50,935 nucleotides of DNA from positions 1 through 50,935 of the forward strand of contig CAJTQU010000015.1 in the NCBI GenBank assembly GCA_910578665.1. The letters run 5' to 3'. The translations under genes were made by a program, and so were the position numbers. This stretch comes from an uncultured Muribaculaceae bacterium. GTDB taxonomy: Bacteria; Bacteroidota; Bacteroidia; Bacteroidales; Muribaculaceae. The notes beneath the pieces are model-generated. The model saw only the letters and a list, made by a program, of their open reading frames with translations. It was not told the origin of the DNA and made no database searches. This document shows, piece by piece, positions 24,240 through 32,292 of this stretch (the stretch's first letter is position 1; every line of letters begins with the position of its first letter).

Positions 24240-24827
24240 TTACTTAGGCCATGCCACAAACTTGCTTTCGAGTTCTGCCACCTCGGCATCCGTCATAGGG
24301 ACATAAGTGGCGCGGACATATGACTTGTTCGGTGTTTCTCCGCTTCCAGCCATCCAGCCGAAATTAGACAGAGCCACCAACTTACCCTCATCGGCATATT
24401 CCACATAGAACAGGAAATAATTTCCGACAGAACCAGTTGTCTGAACAATCACGTCTCCTGTCTTTTCATCATACGAAAACGGGTTATCCTTAATATAATA
24501 ATACTGTCCCTGGATAGGTTTCTCCGCAACCGGACCAGCATCAAAATAATCGGAGTAAATATTAACGTCAGAAAAATACTGTGCCACCGTGCCACCAAAC
24601 GTACCAGACAGCCTTTCATCTGTGGCCATCCCGTCTGAATCGAAAAAAGCTCTCTCAGAAATCTTCCAATACTTTCCTACAACATATTTATCAAAATCTG
24701 CTTTAGACACCACACCGATACGGTCGGCAGTATCACCAACAGGAACATCAGGTTTGTCATCATCACTACAAGATATAAACACGAGTAACGAAACAAACAA
24801 CACGCCAAAAACTTTACAATACTTCAT
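24240..24827 (-). CDS. Predicted lipoprotein of unknown function
   Basis: A 195-residue protein with a lipoprotein signal peptide and lipobox FISC followed by an Asp-rich SDDDKPDVP, as in many Bacteroidota surface lipoproteins. The remainder is strand-rich, with no family that I recognise (VGKYWKISERAFFDSDG, YYYIKDNPFSYDEKTGDVIV, YVRATYVPMT). The pattern suggests a small beta-sandwich or lipocalin-like protein, seen only in outline. It is a monocistronic leftward gene between lolD and ispG. A -7-like box (24835-24842, minus) lies next to its ATG but has no -33. Confidence 0.75.
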   Translation of the reverse strand: MKYCKVFGVLFVSLLVFISCSDDDKPDVPVGDTADRIGVVSKADFDKYVVGKYWKISERAFFDSDGMATDERLSGTFGGTVAQYFSDVNIYSDYFDAGPVAEKPIQGQYYYIKDNPFSYDEKTGDVIVQTTGSVGNYFLFYVEYADEGKLVALSNFGWMAGSGETPNKSYVRATYVPMTDAEVAELESKFVAWPK

Positions 24828-24966
24828 GATTATACAAATTTAAATTATATGTGGCGTAAAACTAATAAAATTAATTTAATTTTGCAACACTTAATTTATT
24901 TTTTATTATAAAAAATTGCCAATCACCTCAAATCCAGCTTATTACATATTATTTTTTCTACAAAAC

Positions 24967-24997
24967 AGGGAGACGTTTTGTCGCAAGACGCCTCCCT
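24967..24997 (-). terminator. Terminator of the ispG operon
   Basis: A stem of about 13 bp with one mismatch and one G-T pair (24967-24979 with 24985-24997) and a 5-nt loop, followed leftward by tgttttgta. It lies 38 bp after the ispG stop. The interval 24828-25034 is otherwise A/T-rich without a gene. Confidence 0.65.
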
Positions 24998-25034
24998 ATA
25001 ATATCATTATGAATAAAATTTAGTATTTAAAATC

Positions 25035-26654
25035 TCATGGATCATACCAGCGGCCGTCTGACTTAATGAGAGCTATTAGGCGCGGCAGGGCTTCTTCCTG
25101 CGGTATATTCATCTCTATGCACGTTTTACCCCGATAGAGGCTCACACGGCCGGCGGCAGCACCCACATAGCCATAATCGGCATCGGCCATCTCGCCGGGG
25201 CCGTTGACTATGCATCCCATAACGCCGATTTTAAGACCTTTCAAATGCGAAGTGGCTTCCTTCACCGCGCGAAGCGTCTGCTGCAGGTCAAAGAGTGTAC
25301 GACCACAACCAGGACAGGCTATATAATCTGTCTTTGTAAAACGCAGGCGTGATGCCTGAAGTATGGAAAGCTCTGTCTGTGCCAAGACATCCGCAGCGAA
25401 ATGCGGTGAAAATAGCGCGATGCCTGCTCCGTGGCCGTTAATCAGCATCGTACCCATATCGACCGCTGCCTTAAGCTGGAGAGCGGATAACTCCGCATCG
25501 TCGTATTCCGCACCGAGTATAATGGGATTTCTGCCTCCCATGGCCACGAATCGCTCTATCCATGACTGCATAAGCCCCACGCGATTGTCGGCAGCTGACA
25601 TGAGAAGCACCGGGGCATCGTCCCCCGTCAGGGCCGGTGCCGACGAGGCATCCGCCCTGTGCCATCTGTCTGGCATGCCGCCATAATCAGCATGCAGAGC
25701 TATTATACCGGCGGCCGACAGGCACAGATCACGCGTAGGCACAGCGCTTTCTGCGGCCGGTTCCTGCACAGGTGCAGACGAGGCACGCCGGCTTATGTAA
25801 TCGGCAAGGGCACGTGCCACCGGGATTTCAGCCTCGGGAGCCTCGCTGAGCGATACACGGAGCGTATCACCCAGCCCGTCATTGAGCAGCGCGCCTATAC
25901 CCACGGCACTCTTTATGCGGCCATCCTCGCCGTCGCCGGCCTCGGTAACGCCGAGATGCAGCGGATAACGCATGTCTTCGGAATCCATGGCCTCCACGAG
26001 CAGACGCACCGTCTGCACCATAACAACGGTATTTGAAGCCTTGACCGATATAACTATGTCGTCAAACCCTGCCTCGCGGCATATGCGCAGATACTCCATC
26101 ACGCTCTCTACCATGCCTGACGGCGTGTCGCCGTAACGGCTCATGATCCGGTCTGACAACGAACCGTGGTTCACACCGAGGCGCACGGCCGTGCCATGCT
26201 CGCGACACAGGTCGAGAAAGGGAACCAGGACATCCCTTATGCGCATTAATTCCGCCGCATATTCCTCATCGGTAAATTCGAGACGGCGGAATGTCCTGGC
26301 TGCATCTACAAAATTACCAGGATTTATGCGCACCTTGTCACAAGTAGCTGCCGCCCTGAATGCTGCCTTGGGATTAAAATGCACATCGGCCACCACGGGT
26401 ACGGCGCATCCGGCGGCACGAAGGCCCTCGCGCACACGTCCTATGCTTTCGGCCTCGCGCACACCCTGGGTGGTCAGACGCACAAGCTGTCCGCCGGCGG
26501 CGGCTATGCGCAACGCCTGGGCCACACAGCCATCGACATCGTTGGTGCTGAGATTGGTCATACTCTGCACACACAACGGCGCTCCGCCCCCTATGGTGAT
26601 ACCGGCCACCCTCACGGGCCACGAGTGGCGACGCCGGTAATTGTAGCGGCTCAT
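25035..26654 (-). CDS. ispG: 4-Hydroxy-3-methylbut-2-enyl diphosphate synthase (long type)
   Basis: The iron-sulfur enzyme of the non-mevalonate isoprenoid pathway that reduces MEcPP to HMBPP. The N-terminal TIM barrel (about 1-280) contains CVQSMTNLSTND and DVHFNPKAA plus NPGNFVD; the C-terminal 4Fe-4S domain has CPGCGRTLFDLQ and MGCIVNGPGEMADADYG with the three cluster cysteines. Between them lies an inserted domain (about 290-435) as in the plant/Bacteroidota long form. At 539 residues it is shorter than the roughly 600-650 I expect for this form, so the insert seems reduced. It starts 1 bp after purE. Confidence 0.95.
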   Translation of the reverse strand: MSRYNYRRRHSWPVRVAGITIGGGAPLCVQSMTNLSTNDVDGCVAQALRIAAAGGQLVRLTTQGVREAESIGRVREGLRAAGCAVPVVADVHFNPKAAFRAAATCDKVRINPGNFVDAARTFRRLEFTDEEYAAELMRIRDVLVPFLDLCREHGTAVRLGVNHGSLSDRIMSRYGDTPSGMVESVMEYLRICREAGFDDIVISVKASNTVVMVQTVRLLVEAMDSEDMRYPLHLGVTEAGDGEDGRIKSAVGIGALLNDGLGDTLRVSLSEAPEAEIPVARALADYISRRASSAPVQEPAAESAVPTRDLCLSAAGIIALHADYGGMPDRWHRADASSAPALTGDDAPVLLMSAADNRVGLMQSWIERFVAMGGRNPIILGAEYDDAELSALQLKAAVDMGTMLINGHGAGIALFSPHFAADVLAQTELSILQASRLRFTKTDYIACPGCGRTLFDLQQTLRAVKEATSHLKGLKIGVMGCIVNGPGEMADADYGYVGAAAGRVSLYRGKTCIEMNIPQEEALPRLIALIKSDGRWYDP

Positions 26655-26655
26655 A

Positions 26656-27162
26656 TCAGTTAGTCTTGAATTTATAGGCCACCGAGCCTAGTTCCTCGTT
26701 GGCTTTCACTATCTTGGCTGCCAGTGATTCCTTATAAGACGCCACCTTTGCCGCCACGCCCGGATCACCGAGTGCCAAAATCTGCGCGGCAAGCACAGCT
26801 GCGTTCATGGCACCGTTGACACCGACCGTGGCCACAGGGATACCCGGAGGCATCTGCACTATCGACAGCAGCGAGTCGAGACCGTCGAAAGAAGAGCGGA
26901 TGGGCACACCTATCACCGGAAGCGTAGTGAGAGCCGCTATCACGCCGCCCAGATGGGCCGCCATACCGGCGGCCGCAATTATGACCTTTATACCTCGTGC
27001 CGACGCACCGGCAGCAAACTCCTCTACCTCGCGCGGCGTGCGGTGGGCTGACAGGGCCAGCATTTCAAACGGTATCTCCATCTGGTCCAGCAGCGCGGCT
27101 GCCTTTTCCATAACGGGGAGGTCAGAGGTGCTCCCCATGATAATACTTACTATAGGTTTCAT
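26656..27162 (-). CDS. purE: N5-carboxyaminoimidazole ribonucleotide mutase
   Basis: Interconverts N5-CAIR and CAIR in purine synthesis. The 168-residue product has the class I signature MGSTSDLPVMEKAA (about 9-22), with the active-site His in LALSAHRTP (about 41-49) and the GMAAHLGGVIAALTTLPVIGVP segment. The start at MKPIVSI sits directly before the first strand; the longer frame adds 14 unrelated residues. It lies between an RluA-type gene and ispG, with gaps of 16 and 1 bp. Confidence 0.95.
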   Translation of the reverse strand: MKPIVSIIMGSTSDLPVMEKAAALLDQMEIPFEMLALSAHRTPREVEEFAAGASARGIKVIIAAAGMAAHLGGVIAALTTLPVIGVPIRSSFDGLDSLLSIVQMPPGIPVATVGVNGAMNAAVLAAQILALGDPGVAAKVASYKESLAAKIVKANEELGSVAYKFKTN

Positions 27163-27178
27163 ATAGTTATATATCTGG

Positions 27179-28126
27179 TTAATTATTTTTTCTGACATCG
27201 CCATATTTCACCAGACCGGCAAAACGCGAAGGCACGGGTAATTCAAAATTCATCACCTGCCTCGTCACAGGATGCACGAAACGCAGCGTACGGGCGTGGA
27301 GTGCCAGACGGTGTATAGGACTTTTCGAAGCGCCGTACTTACGGTCTCCCACTATGGGATGCCCTAGGTCGGAGGCATGCACGCGTATCTGGTTCTTGCG
27401 TCCCGTATCAAGAGAAAATTCGGCAAGTGTGTAGCCATGGCCGCGCGACAAGACCTTATATCGCGTCACGGCCAGCCGGCCCTGGGTATTGTCATGCGTG
27501 GAATACACTTCAAACTGGCTGGTCTCATCCAGACGCGACCGCACCACGCCGCTGTCTTCTTCCATAACCCCCTCGAGAGCCGCCACATACTTGCGTTCCA
27601 GAACCATATTGTTCCAGTTATGCTGCATAGCGTTCTTGGCCTCTTCGGTCTTGGCAAACATCATCAGCCCCGAGGTATCCCTGTCCAGGCGGTGCACGAT
27701 GAAAACCTTGTTGGACGGATGCACCTTTTTGACATAATTACGTAGGACGGAATATGCCGTCTCGTCGCGCGAGGCCGAGGCTGTGCCCATAGACAGAAGT
27801 CCGTAGCCCTTATTGACCACCAGCAGATACTCGTCTTCATACACCAGTGACATTCGCGAATGAGAGAATGTCACGAACGGACGTGTAAGGTTTATACGGA
27901 CTGCCGAACCAGGCTCCACGGGGGTGTCGTGGCGTAATTCCGCCGCTCCTTCCAAACGTACATGGTTATACTTAAGCATCGATTTCAGTTTCGTACGCGG
28001 AGCACCAGGCATCATGGACTGCATAAACACCAGCAGCGGTACGGGCGAGCCGCCGTCGTTGCGGCGCTCTATTATATGGTCGGGACGAAAATCAGCATGG
28101 TCCCGACGACGGTCATTATGTTGCAT
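27179..28126 (-). CDS. RluA-family pseudouridine synthase
   Basis: Converts uridine to pseudouridine in rRNA or tRNA. The 315-residue product has an S4-like N-terminal region (about 30-80, MPGAPRTKLKSMLKYNHVRLEG), then the catalytic loop HRLDRDTSGLMMFAK (about 155-169) with its conserved Asp, FSLDTGRKNQIRVHASDLGHPIVGD, and LALHARTLRFVHPVTR. The RNA target (RluC or RluD type) is undetermined. The promoter immediately upstream fixes the start at MQHNDRR. It heads a three-gene operon with purE and ispG. Confidence 0.93.
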   Translation of the reverse strand: MQHNDRRRDHADFRPDHIIERRNDGGSPVPLLVFMQSMMPGAPRTKLKSMLKYNHVRLEGAAELRHDTPVEPGSAVRINLTRPFVTFSHSRMSLVYEDEYLLVVNKGYGLLSMGTASASRDETAYSVLRNYVKKVHPSNKVFIVHRLDRDTSGLMMFAKTEEAKNAMQHNWNNMVLERKYVAALEGVMEEDSGVVRSRLDETSQFEVYSTHDNTQGRLAVTRYKVLSRGHGYTLAEFSLDTGRKNQIRVHASDLGHPIVGDRKYGASKSPIHRLALHARTLRFVHPVTRQVMNFELPVPSRFAGLVKYGDVRKNN

Positions 28127-28146
28127 ATAGCGTATTAAAATAATTG

Positions 28147-28178
28147 CAAAATTAGGAAAAAACAGGAAAAAACTCAAA
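28147..28178 (-). promoter_or_regulatory. Promoter of the rluA-type/purE/ispG operon
   Basis: On the minus strand, -33 TTTG (28175-28178), a 20-nt spacer and -7 TAatTTTG (28147-28154). The leader would be about 16 nt to the ATG at 28126, which rules out the upstream in-frame start. Confidence 0.72.
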
Positions 28179-28194
28179 TTCCGCCTGCCGAATA

Positions 28195-28225
28195 TTTGCC
28201 ACTAACATAAAATTCATTAACTTTG
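28195..28225 (+). promoter_or_regulatory. Promoter of the psd/pssA operon
   Basis: -33 TTTG (28195-28198), a 19-nt spacer and -7 TAacTTTG (28218-28225). The start site would be about 28230, giving a leader of about 42 nt to the ATG at 28272. It lies back to back with the leftward promoter of the rluA-type operon. Confidence 0.72.
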
Positions 28226-28271
28226 TGGATTGAATTTAAGACATTTTGGCAGCACACGCCTGTATCCCGAC

Positions 28272-28946
28272 ATGAAAATCCACCGCGAAGGAACCAATAT
28301 ACTGCTGATACTCTTTGCCATGCTGGCCATGCTCAACCTGGCGGCATGGCTGGTCCTGCGTCCCGTAGAGATACCGATAGCACTGTCTGTGATTTCGGCG
28401 GTGACATACGGTTTTGTATTCAACTTCTTCCGTTGTCCGCGCAGGCACTACCAGGGCGCACGCCAAGACATGGTCATCAGTTCTGTAGACGGCAGGGTTG
28501 TGGTCATAGAACACACTTACGAAGATGAATATATCAAAGGGAAGGCCATACAGGTGAGCGTGTTTATGAGCCCCCTCAACGTGCACGCCAACTGGTTCCC
28601 TGCCGACGGGACGGTGGAATACGTACGCCACCACAAAGGGCGCTTCCTGTCGGCATACCTGCCCAAAGCCAGCACACAGAACGAAAGAAGCACCATAGGC
28701 ATACGTACTCCCAACGGACAGAAAATCACGGTGCGCCAGGTGGCAGGCGCTATGGCCCGGCGTATAGTGACATACGCGCAAGAAGGCGACCATGCCGATA
28801 TAGACGACCATCTGGGATTCATCAAATTCGGCTCTCGTGTGGACATATACCTGCCTGTGGACAGCAAGATACTCGTAGAACTCGGCCAGGTGACACGTGG
28901 CGGACTTACCCCACTGGCAGAACTGCCGCAGCACGCACAGGCCTGA
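28272..28946 (+). CDS. psd: Phosphatidylserine decarboxylase (short proenzyme)
   Basis: Converts phosphatidylserine to phosphatidylethanolamine using a pyruvoyl cofactor formed by self-cleavage. The 224-residue product has an N-terminal membrane anchor (about 12-50), family segments VDGRVVVIEHTYEDEY, QVSVFMSPLNVHANWFP and GMARRIV-type AGAMARRIV, and the cleavage site GSRVD in LGFIKFGSRVDIYLP, where Ser would become the pyruvoyl group. It belongs to the short archaeal-like Psd branch. pssA follows after 46 bp. Confidence 0.95.
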   Translation: MKIHREGTNILLILFAMLAMLNLAAWLVLRPVEIPIALSVISAVTYGFVFNFFRCPRRHYQGARQDMVISSVDGRVVVIEHTYEDEYIKGKAIQVSVFMSPLNVHANWFPADGTVEYVRHHKGRFLSAYLPKASTQNERSTIGIRTPNGQKITVRQVAGAMARRIVTYAQEGDHADIDDHLGFIKFGSRVDIYLPVDSKILVELGQVTRGGLTPLAELPQHAQA

Positions 28947-28992
28947 CAGGACCCGTCCGTATACCGAACCATTTTAACTCGCAAACATCGCT

Positions 28993-29694
28993 ATGAAAAA
29001 GTATATACCCAACACAATCACACTTCTCAACCTGCTAAGCGGCTGCATGGCCATATACTGCGCGTTCAGACCGTTACAATACTTCGGAGGCACACCGGGA
29101 TACATGTATGCTTTCTATTTCATCCTTCTGGCCGCGGCCGCAGATTTCTGCGACGGACTGTGTGCACGCCTGCTTGGCACGTACTCAGACCTCGGAAAGC
29201 AACTCGACTCTCTGTCTGACCTGGTCAGCTTCGGAGTGGCACCGGCCATGCTGCTGATGAATCTGTTTGAAGCCGGGGGCGCCCCCAGATGGATCTGCAT
29301 GCTGTGCCTGGCCATACCGGTGGCCGGAGCATTAAGACTGGGCCGCTTCAATATCGACAACTCGCAGGCGACTATATTCAGGGGGCTGCCTATCCCTGCA
29401 GCGGCATTGTTCTGCATAGGCCTGGCAGCGATGACGGCCGAAGGCCGTGGAGTGAACCTCTACGCAGCAGCCGGATGCGTGATTGCCATATCGCTGCTCA
29501 TGGTGGCCCCGGTCAATATGTATTCTCTTAAATTCAAGTCGCTCGCGCCGAAAGACAACATTCTGCGCTACCTGCTCGTTGTTATAGCAGTAGTGTGTAT
29601 CTCGGTATGGCACTGGCAGGGTCTTTTCTACCTTGTGGCATACTATGCGGTCAGCGCTTTTGCCGCTGACCTGGCACGCACATTCAGAGCTTAA
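28993..29694 (+). CDS. pssA: CDP-diacylglycerol-serine O-phosphatidyltransferase
   Basis: A membrane enzyme joining serine to CDP-diacylglycerol to make phosphatidylserine, the precursor used by psd. The 233-residue product has the canonical motif DFCDGLCAR, eight residues, GKQLDSLSD, with the fourth Asp at the standard spacing. The N-terminal IPNTITLLNLLSGCMAIY and VSFGVAPAMLL are typical of bacterial PssA type II. There are about six membrane helices. It is co-transcribed with psd and the DUF4834 gene. Confidence 0.95.
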   Translation: MKKYIPNTITLLNLLSGCMAIYCAFRPLQYFGGTPGYMYAFYFILLAAAADFCDGLCARLLGTYSDLGKQLDSLSDLVSFGVAPAMLLMNLFEAGGAPRWICMLCLAIPVAGALRLGRFNIDNSQATIFRGLPIPAAALFCIGLAAMTAEGRGVNLYAAAGCVIAISLLMVAPVNMYSLKFKSLAPKDNILRYLLVVIAVVCISVWHWQGLFYLVAYYAVSAFAADLARTFRA

Positions 29695-29714
29695 CTACTC
29701 CACCGACACAAACA

Positions 29715-30116
29715 ATGATAATCATATATATAATTCTGGCCGTCTGGCTGATGGCGTGGCTGCTGCCAAAAATCGCGGGATGGCTGCTGCGAAGCGGTGC
29801 CCGGAAAATGCAGCGCCGCATGTTTGAGCAGATGGGCATAAATCCTGATCTTTATGACGAAGCTGTGAAAGCATCGCGCGAAGAAAAACCGCACGGACAG
29901 CAATACACCGCCTCTAGTGGTTTCGGACGCAGACGCCGGCATGCCTACAGCGGCCACAAACGTATCATACCGCCCGAATATGCCGAGACGGTGTCGTTTG
30001 TTGAGATGGCAGCCACAGGCACAGAACCATGGTCTGACCATGCCGGATCGCCCGTTTTCCGCGAATACCGCGACGAAACCCAGATTACCGACGCGAAATG
30101 GACCCTTGTAAAATGA
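29715..30116 (+). CDS. DUF4834 family membrane protein
   Basis: A 133-residue protein of the DUF4834 type. It has a single N-terminal helix (about 2-24, IIIYIILAVWLMAWLLPKIAGWLL), a basic and flexible middle and the C-terminal end YRDETQITDAKWTLVK. The function is unknown, but as I recall it is commonly found downstream of psd-pssA in Bacteroidota, as here, which suggests a link to membrane lipid synthesis. It shares an ATGA overlap with the next gene. Confidence 0.82.
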   Translation: MIIIYIILAVWLMAWLLPKIAGWLLRSGARKMQRRMFEQMGINPDLYDEAVKASREEKPHGQQYTASSGFGRRRRHAYSGHKRIIPPEYAETVSFVEMAATGTEPWSDHAGSPVFREYRDETQITDAKWTLVK

Positions 30117-30991
30117 GCATACCAGAAATCACTTTCGGCCACTCGCTACTCACATCGCGCACACTATATGTTTCCGACCTGGACGGCACCCTGCTTAACT
30201 CACATTCGATTGTATCGGACGCATCGGCGCGTATGTTGAACACCGCCATAGCCTCCGGCGCGCATTTCACCGTGGCCACGGCGCGCACACCGGCCACAGC
30301 CATACACCTGCTTTCGGAGATCGACATGAGGCTCCCCGGCGCGGTCATGACCGGCGCGGCTCTGTTCGATTTTTCCTCGTCACGGTTCTCAAGACTACAA
30401 TACCTACCGGCCGGTGAAGCCGACAGGCTGATACGCCTGTACCGCGAGGCCGGAGTAGGCACATTTATATACACTTTCACCGGAGACAGACTAGAAGTCT
30501 ACCACACCGGCGAACTAAACCAGCATGAAAAGACTTTTCTGTCCGAACGCTGCCACTCGGCAGTAAAGCATTTCAACGTGCCGGCAGACGGGGAGTCAAT
30601 ACTCCCACCCTCGCTAGACAATACGCTGCTGCTCTACGGTGTGCAGCCATGGTCGAAAGCAGAAAGCCTGTACCGGCGCATAAAAGAAGACAAATACGCT
30701 GTGACACCGCTATGCTACCATGACAGTCTCGGCGATGAATGGGGCGAGCTGGAGATGTTCGGACCCTATACCAGCAAGGCATCTGCAATCGAGAGCGTGG
30801 CCTCCGACATGGGAGCCGGCCGCATAGTGGCTTTCGGAGACAATATAAACGACCTGCCTATCTTCCGGATGGCCGATTGTGCCGTAGCTGTCGGAAACGC
30901 AAGAGCGGAAGCTATCGAGGAAGCAGACGAGGTCATCGGCACCAATGACGAGGACGCAGTGGCATCATTCATCTTAAAGCACATACGATAA
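30113..30991 (+). CDS. Cof-type HAD phosphatase
   Basis: A 292-residue HAD hydrolase of subclass IIB. Motif I is the canonical DLDGTLL (about 25-31), followed by the strand FTVATARTPA with the Thr of motif II. A lysine in YTSKASAIESV is motif III, and motif IV is GDNINDLPIFRMAD. It probably dephosphorylates sugar phosphates, phosphorylated coenzymes or nucleotides. The start lies in an ATGA overlap with the DUF4834 gene, which supports MSIPEI over an earlier ATG. The histidine kinase gene follows after 2 bp. Confidence 0.92.
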   Translation: MSIPEITFGHSLLTSRTLYVSDLDGTLLNSHSIVSDASARMLNTAIASGAHFTVATARTPATAIHLLSEIDMRLPGAVMTGAALFDFSSSRFSRLQYLPAGEADRLIRLYREAGVGTFIYTFTGDRLEVYHTGELNQHEKTFLSERCHSAVKHFNVPADGESILPPSLDNTLLLYGVQPWSKAESLYRRIKEDKYAVTPLCYHDSLGDEWGELEMFGPYTSKASAIESVASDMGAGRIVAFGDNINDLPIFRMADCAVAVGNARAEAIEEADEVIGTNDEDAVASFILKHIR

Positions 30992-30993
30992 TC

Positions 30994-32220
30994 GTGAGAT
31001 ACACTTTCTATGACGGACAGAGAGTGGGTAAGATGGTTTTCCTGCTTATATCCGTAGCGGCAATCATCATATTCCTGCTCATATCCAACAACCTGGTGAA
31101 AAACCTGGCCGAGCAGGAACGCGCGCGTATGGAGGTATGGGCCGAAGCCACCAAACGCCTCGCGCAGCAGGATGCGGCCACCGACATAGAATTTCTCTTC
31201 TCCATCATAGAGAATAATAACACGATACCTGTGATGATCGCTGACGGTGAGGGCAACATCATGGAATATCGCAACTACAATCTGCCCGATGCCGGCCGAA
31301 GCAAAATGATGTTTGCCGAACTGAGTGAGAGAGACAGCCGCTATCTGCACAAACGACTATTTGCCGCCTGCCGAGGCAAAACTCTGCAACAGATGGCCGC
31401 GACCGACGACCATTTCATGCGTATACAGATTTTCGGCGACACATACCAGTATATATTCTACGAAGACTCCGAAATGCTGCGCCGGCTGAGCTGGTATCCG
31501 TACATCCAGCTGGGCGTTATGGTATTTCTCGGCGTCATTGTGTTTATCACCATCCTATACACCAAACGCGCCGAACAGAACCGCGTGTGGGTAGGGCTTT
31601 CCAAAGAGACAGCCCACCAGCTGGGCACACCCATATCGTCACTGATGGCATGGACCCACCTACTGGAAGGATACGGCGTGTCTGAAGAAGTGGTACGTGA
31701 AATGGACAAAGACGTGAACCGTCTGTCGGTCATAGCAGAACGCTTCTCAAAAATAGGCTCGATACCCACACTCGAACTTGAATATCTCAACGACATGGTG
31801 TCGGCATCGCTCGACTACATGCGTAGCCGCATATCACAAAAAGTAGACGTGGTAATGGATCTATGTGCCGATGACTGCGGAGTGAACGTATCCCGTCCAT
31901 TGCTTGAATGGGTTATGGAAAACCTCACCAAAAACGCTGTAGACGCCATGGACGGATGCGGCACAATAACTGTCAGCACCGGCATAGACAAAGGCTACTG
32001 CCACATAGACGTCTCTGACACAGGCAAGGGCATAGCGCGTAAAAACTTTAAAAACGTGTTCAACCCCGGATTTACCACTAAAAAACGCGGATGGGGGCTA
32101 GGGCTCACACTGGTCAAACGCATAATAGAGGAATATCACAACGGCCGCATCTTCGTCCTAAGTTCCGAACCGGGCACAGGCACCACATTCCGCATCATCC
32201 TGCCCATAGTGGGAAATTAG
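30994..32220 (+). CDS. Orphan membrane sensor histidine kinase
   Basis: A 408-residue inner-membrane kinase. Helix 1 is at about 13-33 and helix 2 at about 170-190, with an extracytoplasmic sensor of about 135 residues between them. The H-box reads ETAHQLGTPISSL, with phospho-acceptor H208 followed by Gln in place of the usual Glu/Asp. The ATPase domain has an N-box ENLTKNAVDAM, then DTGKGI, FNPGFTTKKRGWGLGLTLVKRI. No PAS, HAMP or response-regulator gene is adjacent. The start is a GTG (30994) directly after the HAD stop; an ATG 39 nt downstream would remove the charged N-terminus but keep helix 1. Confidence 0.88.
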   Translation: MRYTFYDGQRVGKMVFLLISVAAIIIFLLISNNLVKNLAEQERARMEVWAEATKRLAQQDAATDIEFLFSIIENNNTIPVMIADGEGNIMEYRNYNLPDAGRSKMMFAELSERDSRYLHKRLFAACRGKTLQQMAATDDHFMRIQIFGDTYQYIFYEDSEMLRRLSWYPYIQLGVMVFLGVIVFITILYTKRAEQNRVWVGLSKETAHQLGTPISSLMAWTHLLEGYGVSEEVVREMDKDVNRLSVIAERFSKIGSIPTLELEYLNDMVSASLDYMRSRISQKVDVVMDLCADDCGVNVSRPLLEWVMENLTKNAVDAMDGCGTITVSTGIDKGYCHIDVSDTGKGIARKNFKNVFNPGFTTKKRGWGLGLTLVKRIIEEYHNGRIFVLSSEPGTGTTFRIILPIVGN

Positions 32221-32241
32221 CCTTGGTGCCGGCACCAAGGC
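32220..32241. repeat. 22-nt perfect palindrome after the histidine kinase
   Basis: Arms of 11 nt are exact reverse complements without a spacer, starting on the last base of the kinase stop codon. No T-run follows in the rightward direction, so it may be a weak terminator or an operator upstream of the GH13 gene. Confidence 0.45.
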
Positions 32242-32292
32242 CCGGCATCTCCGATTTGCAATAAAACCATTTAACTAAATATATCTTACAAC

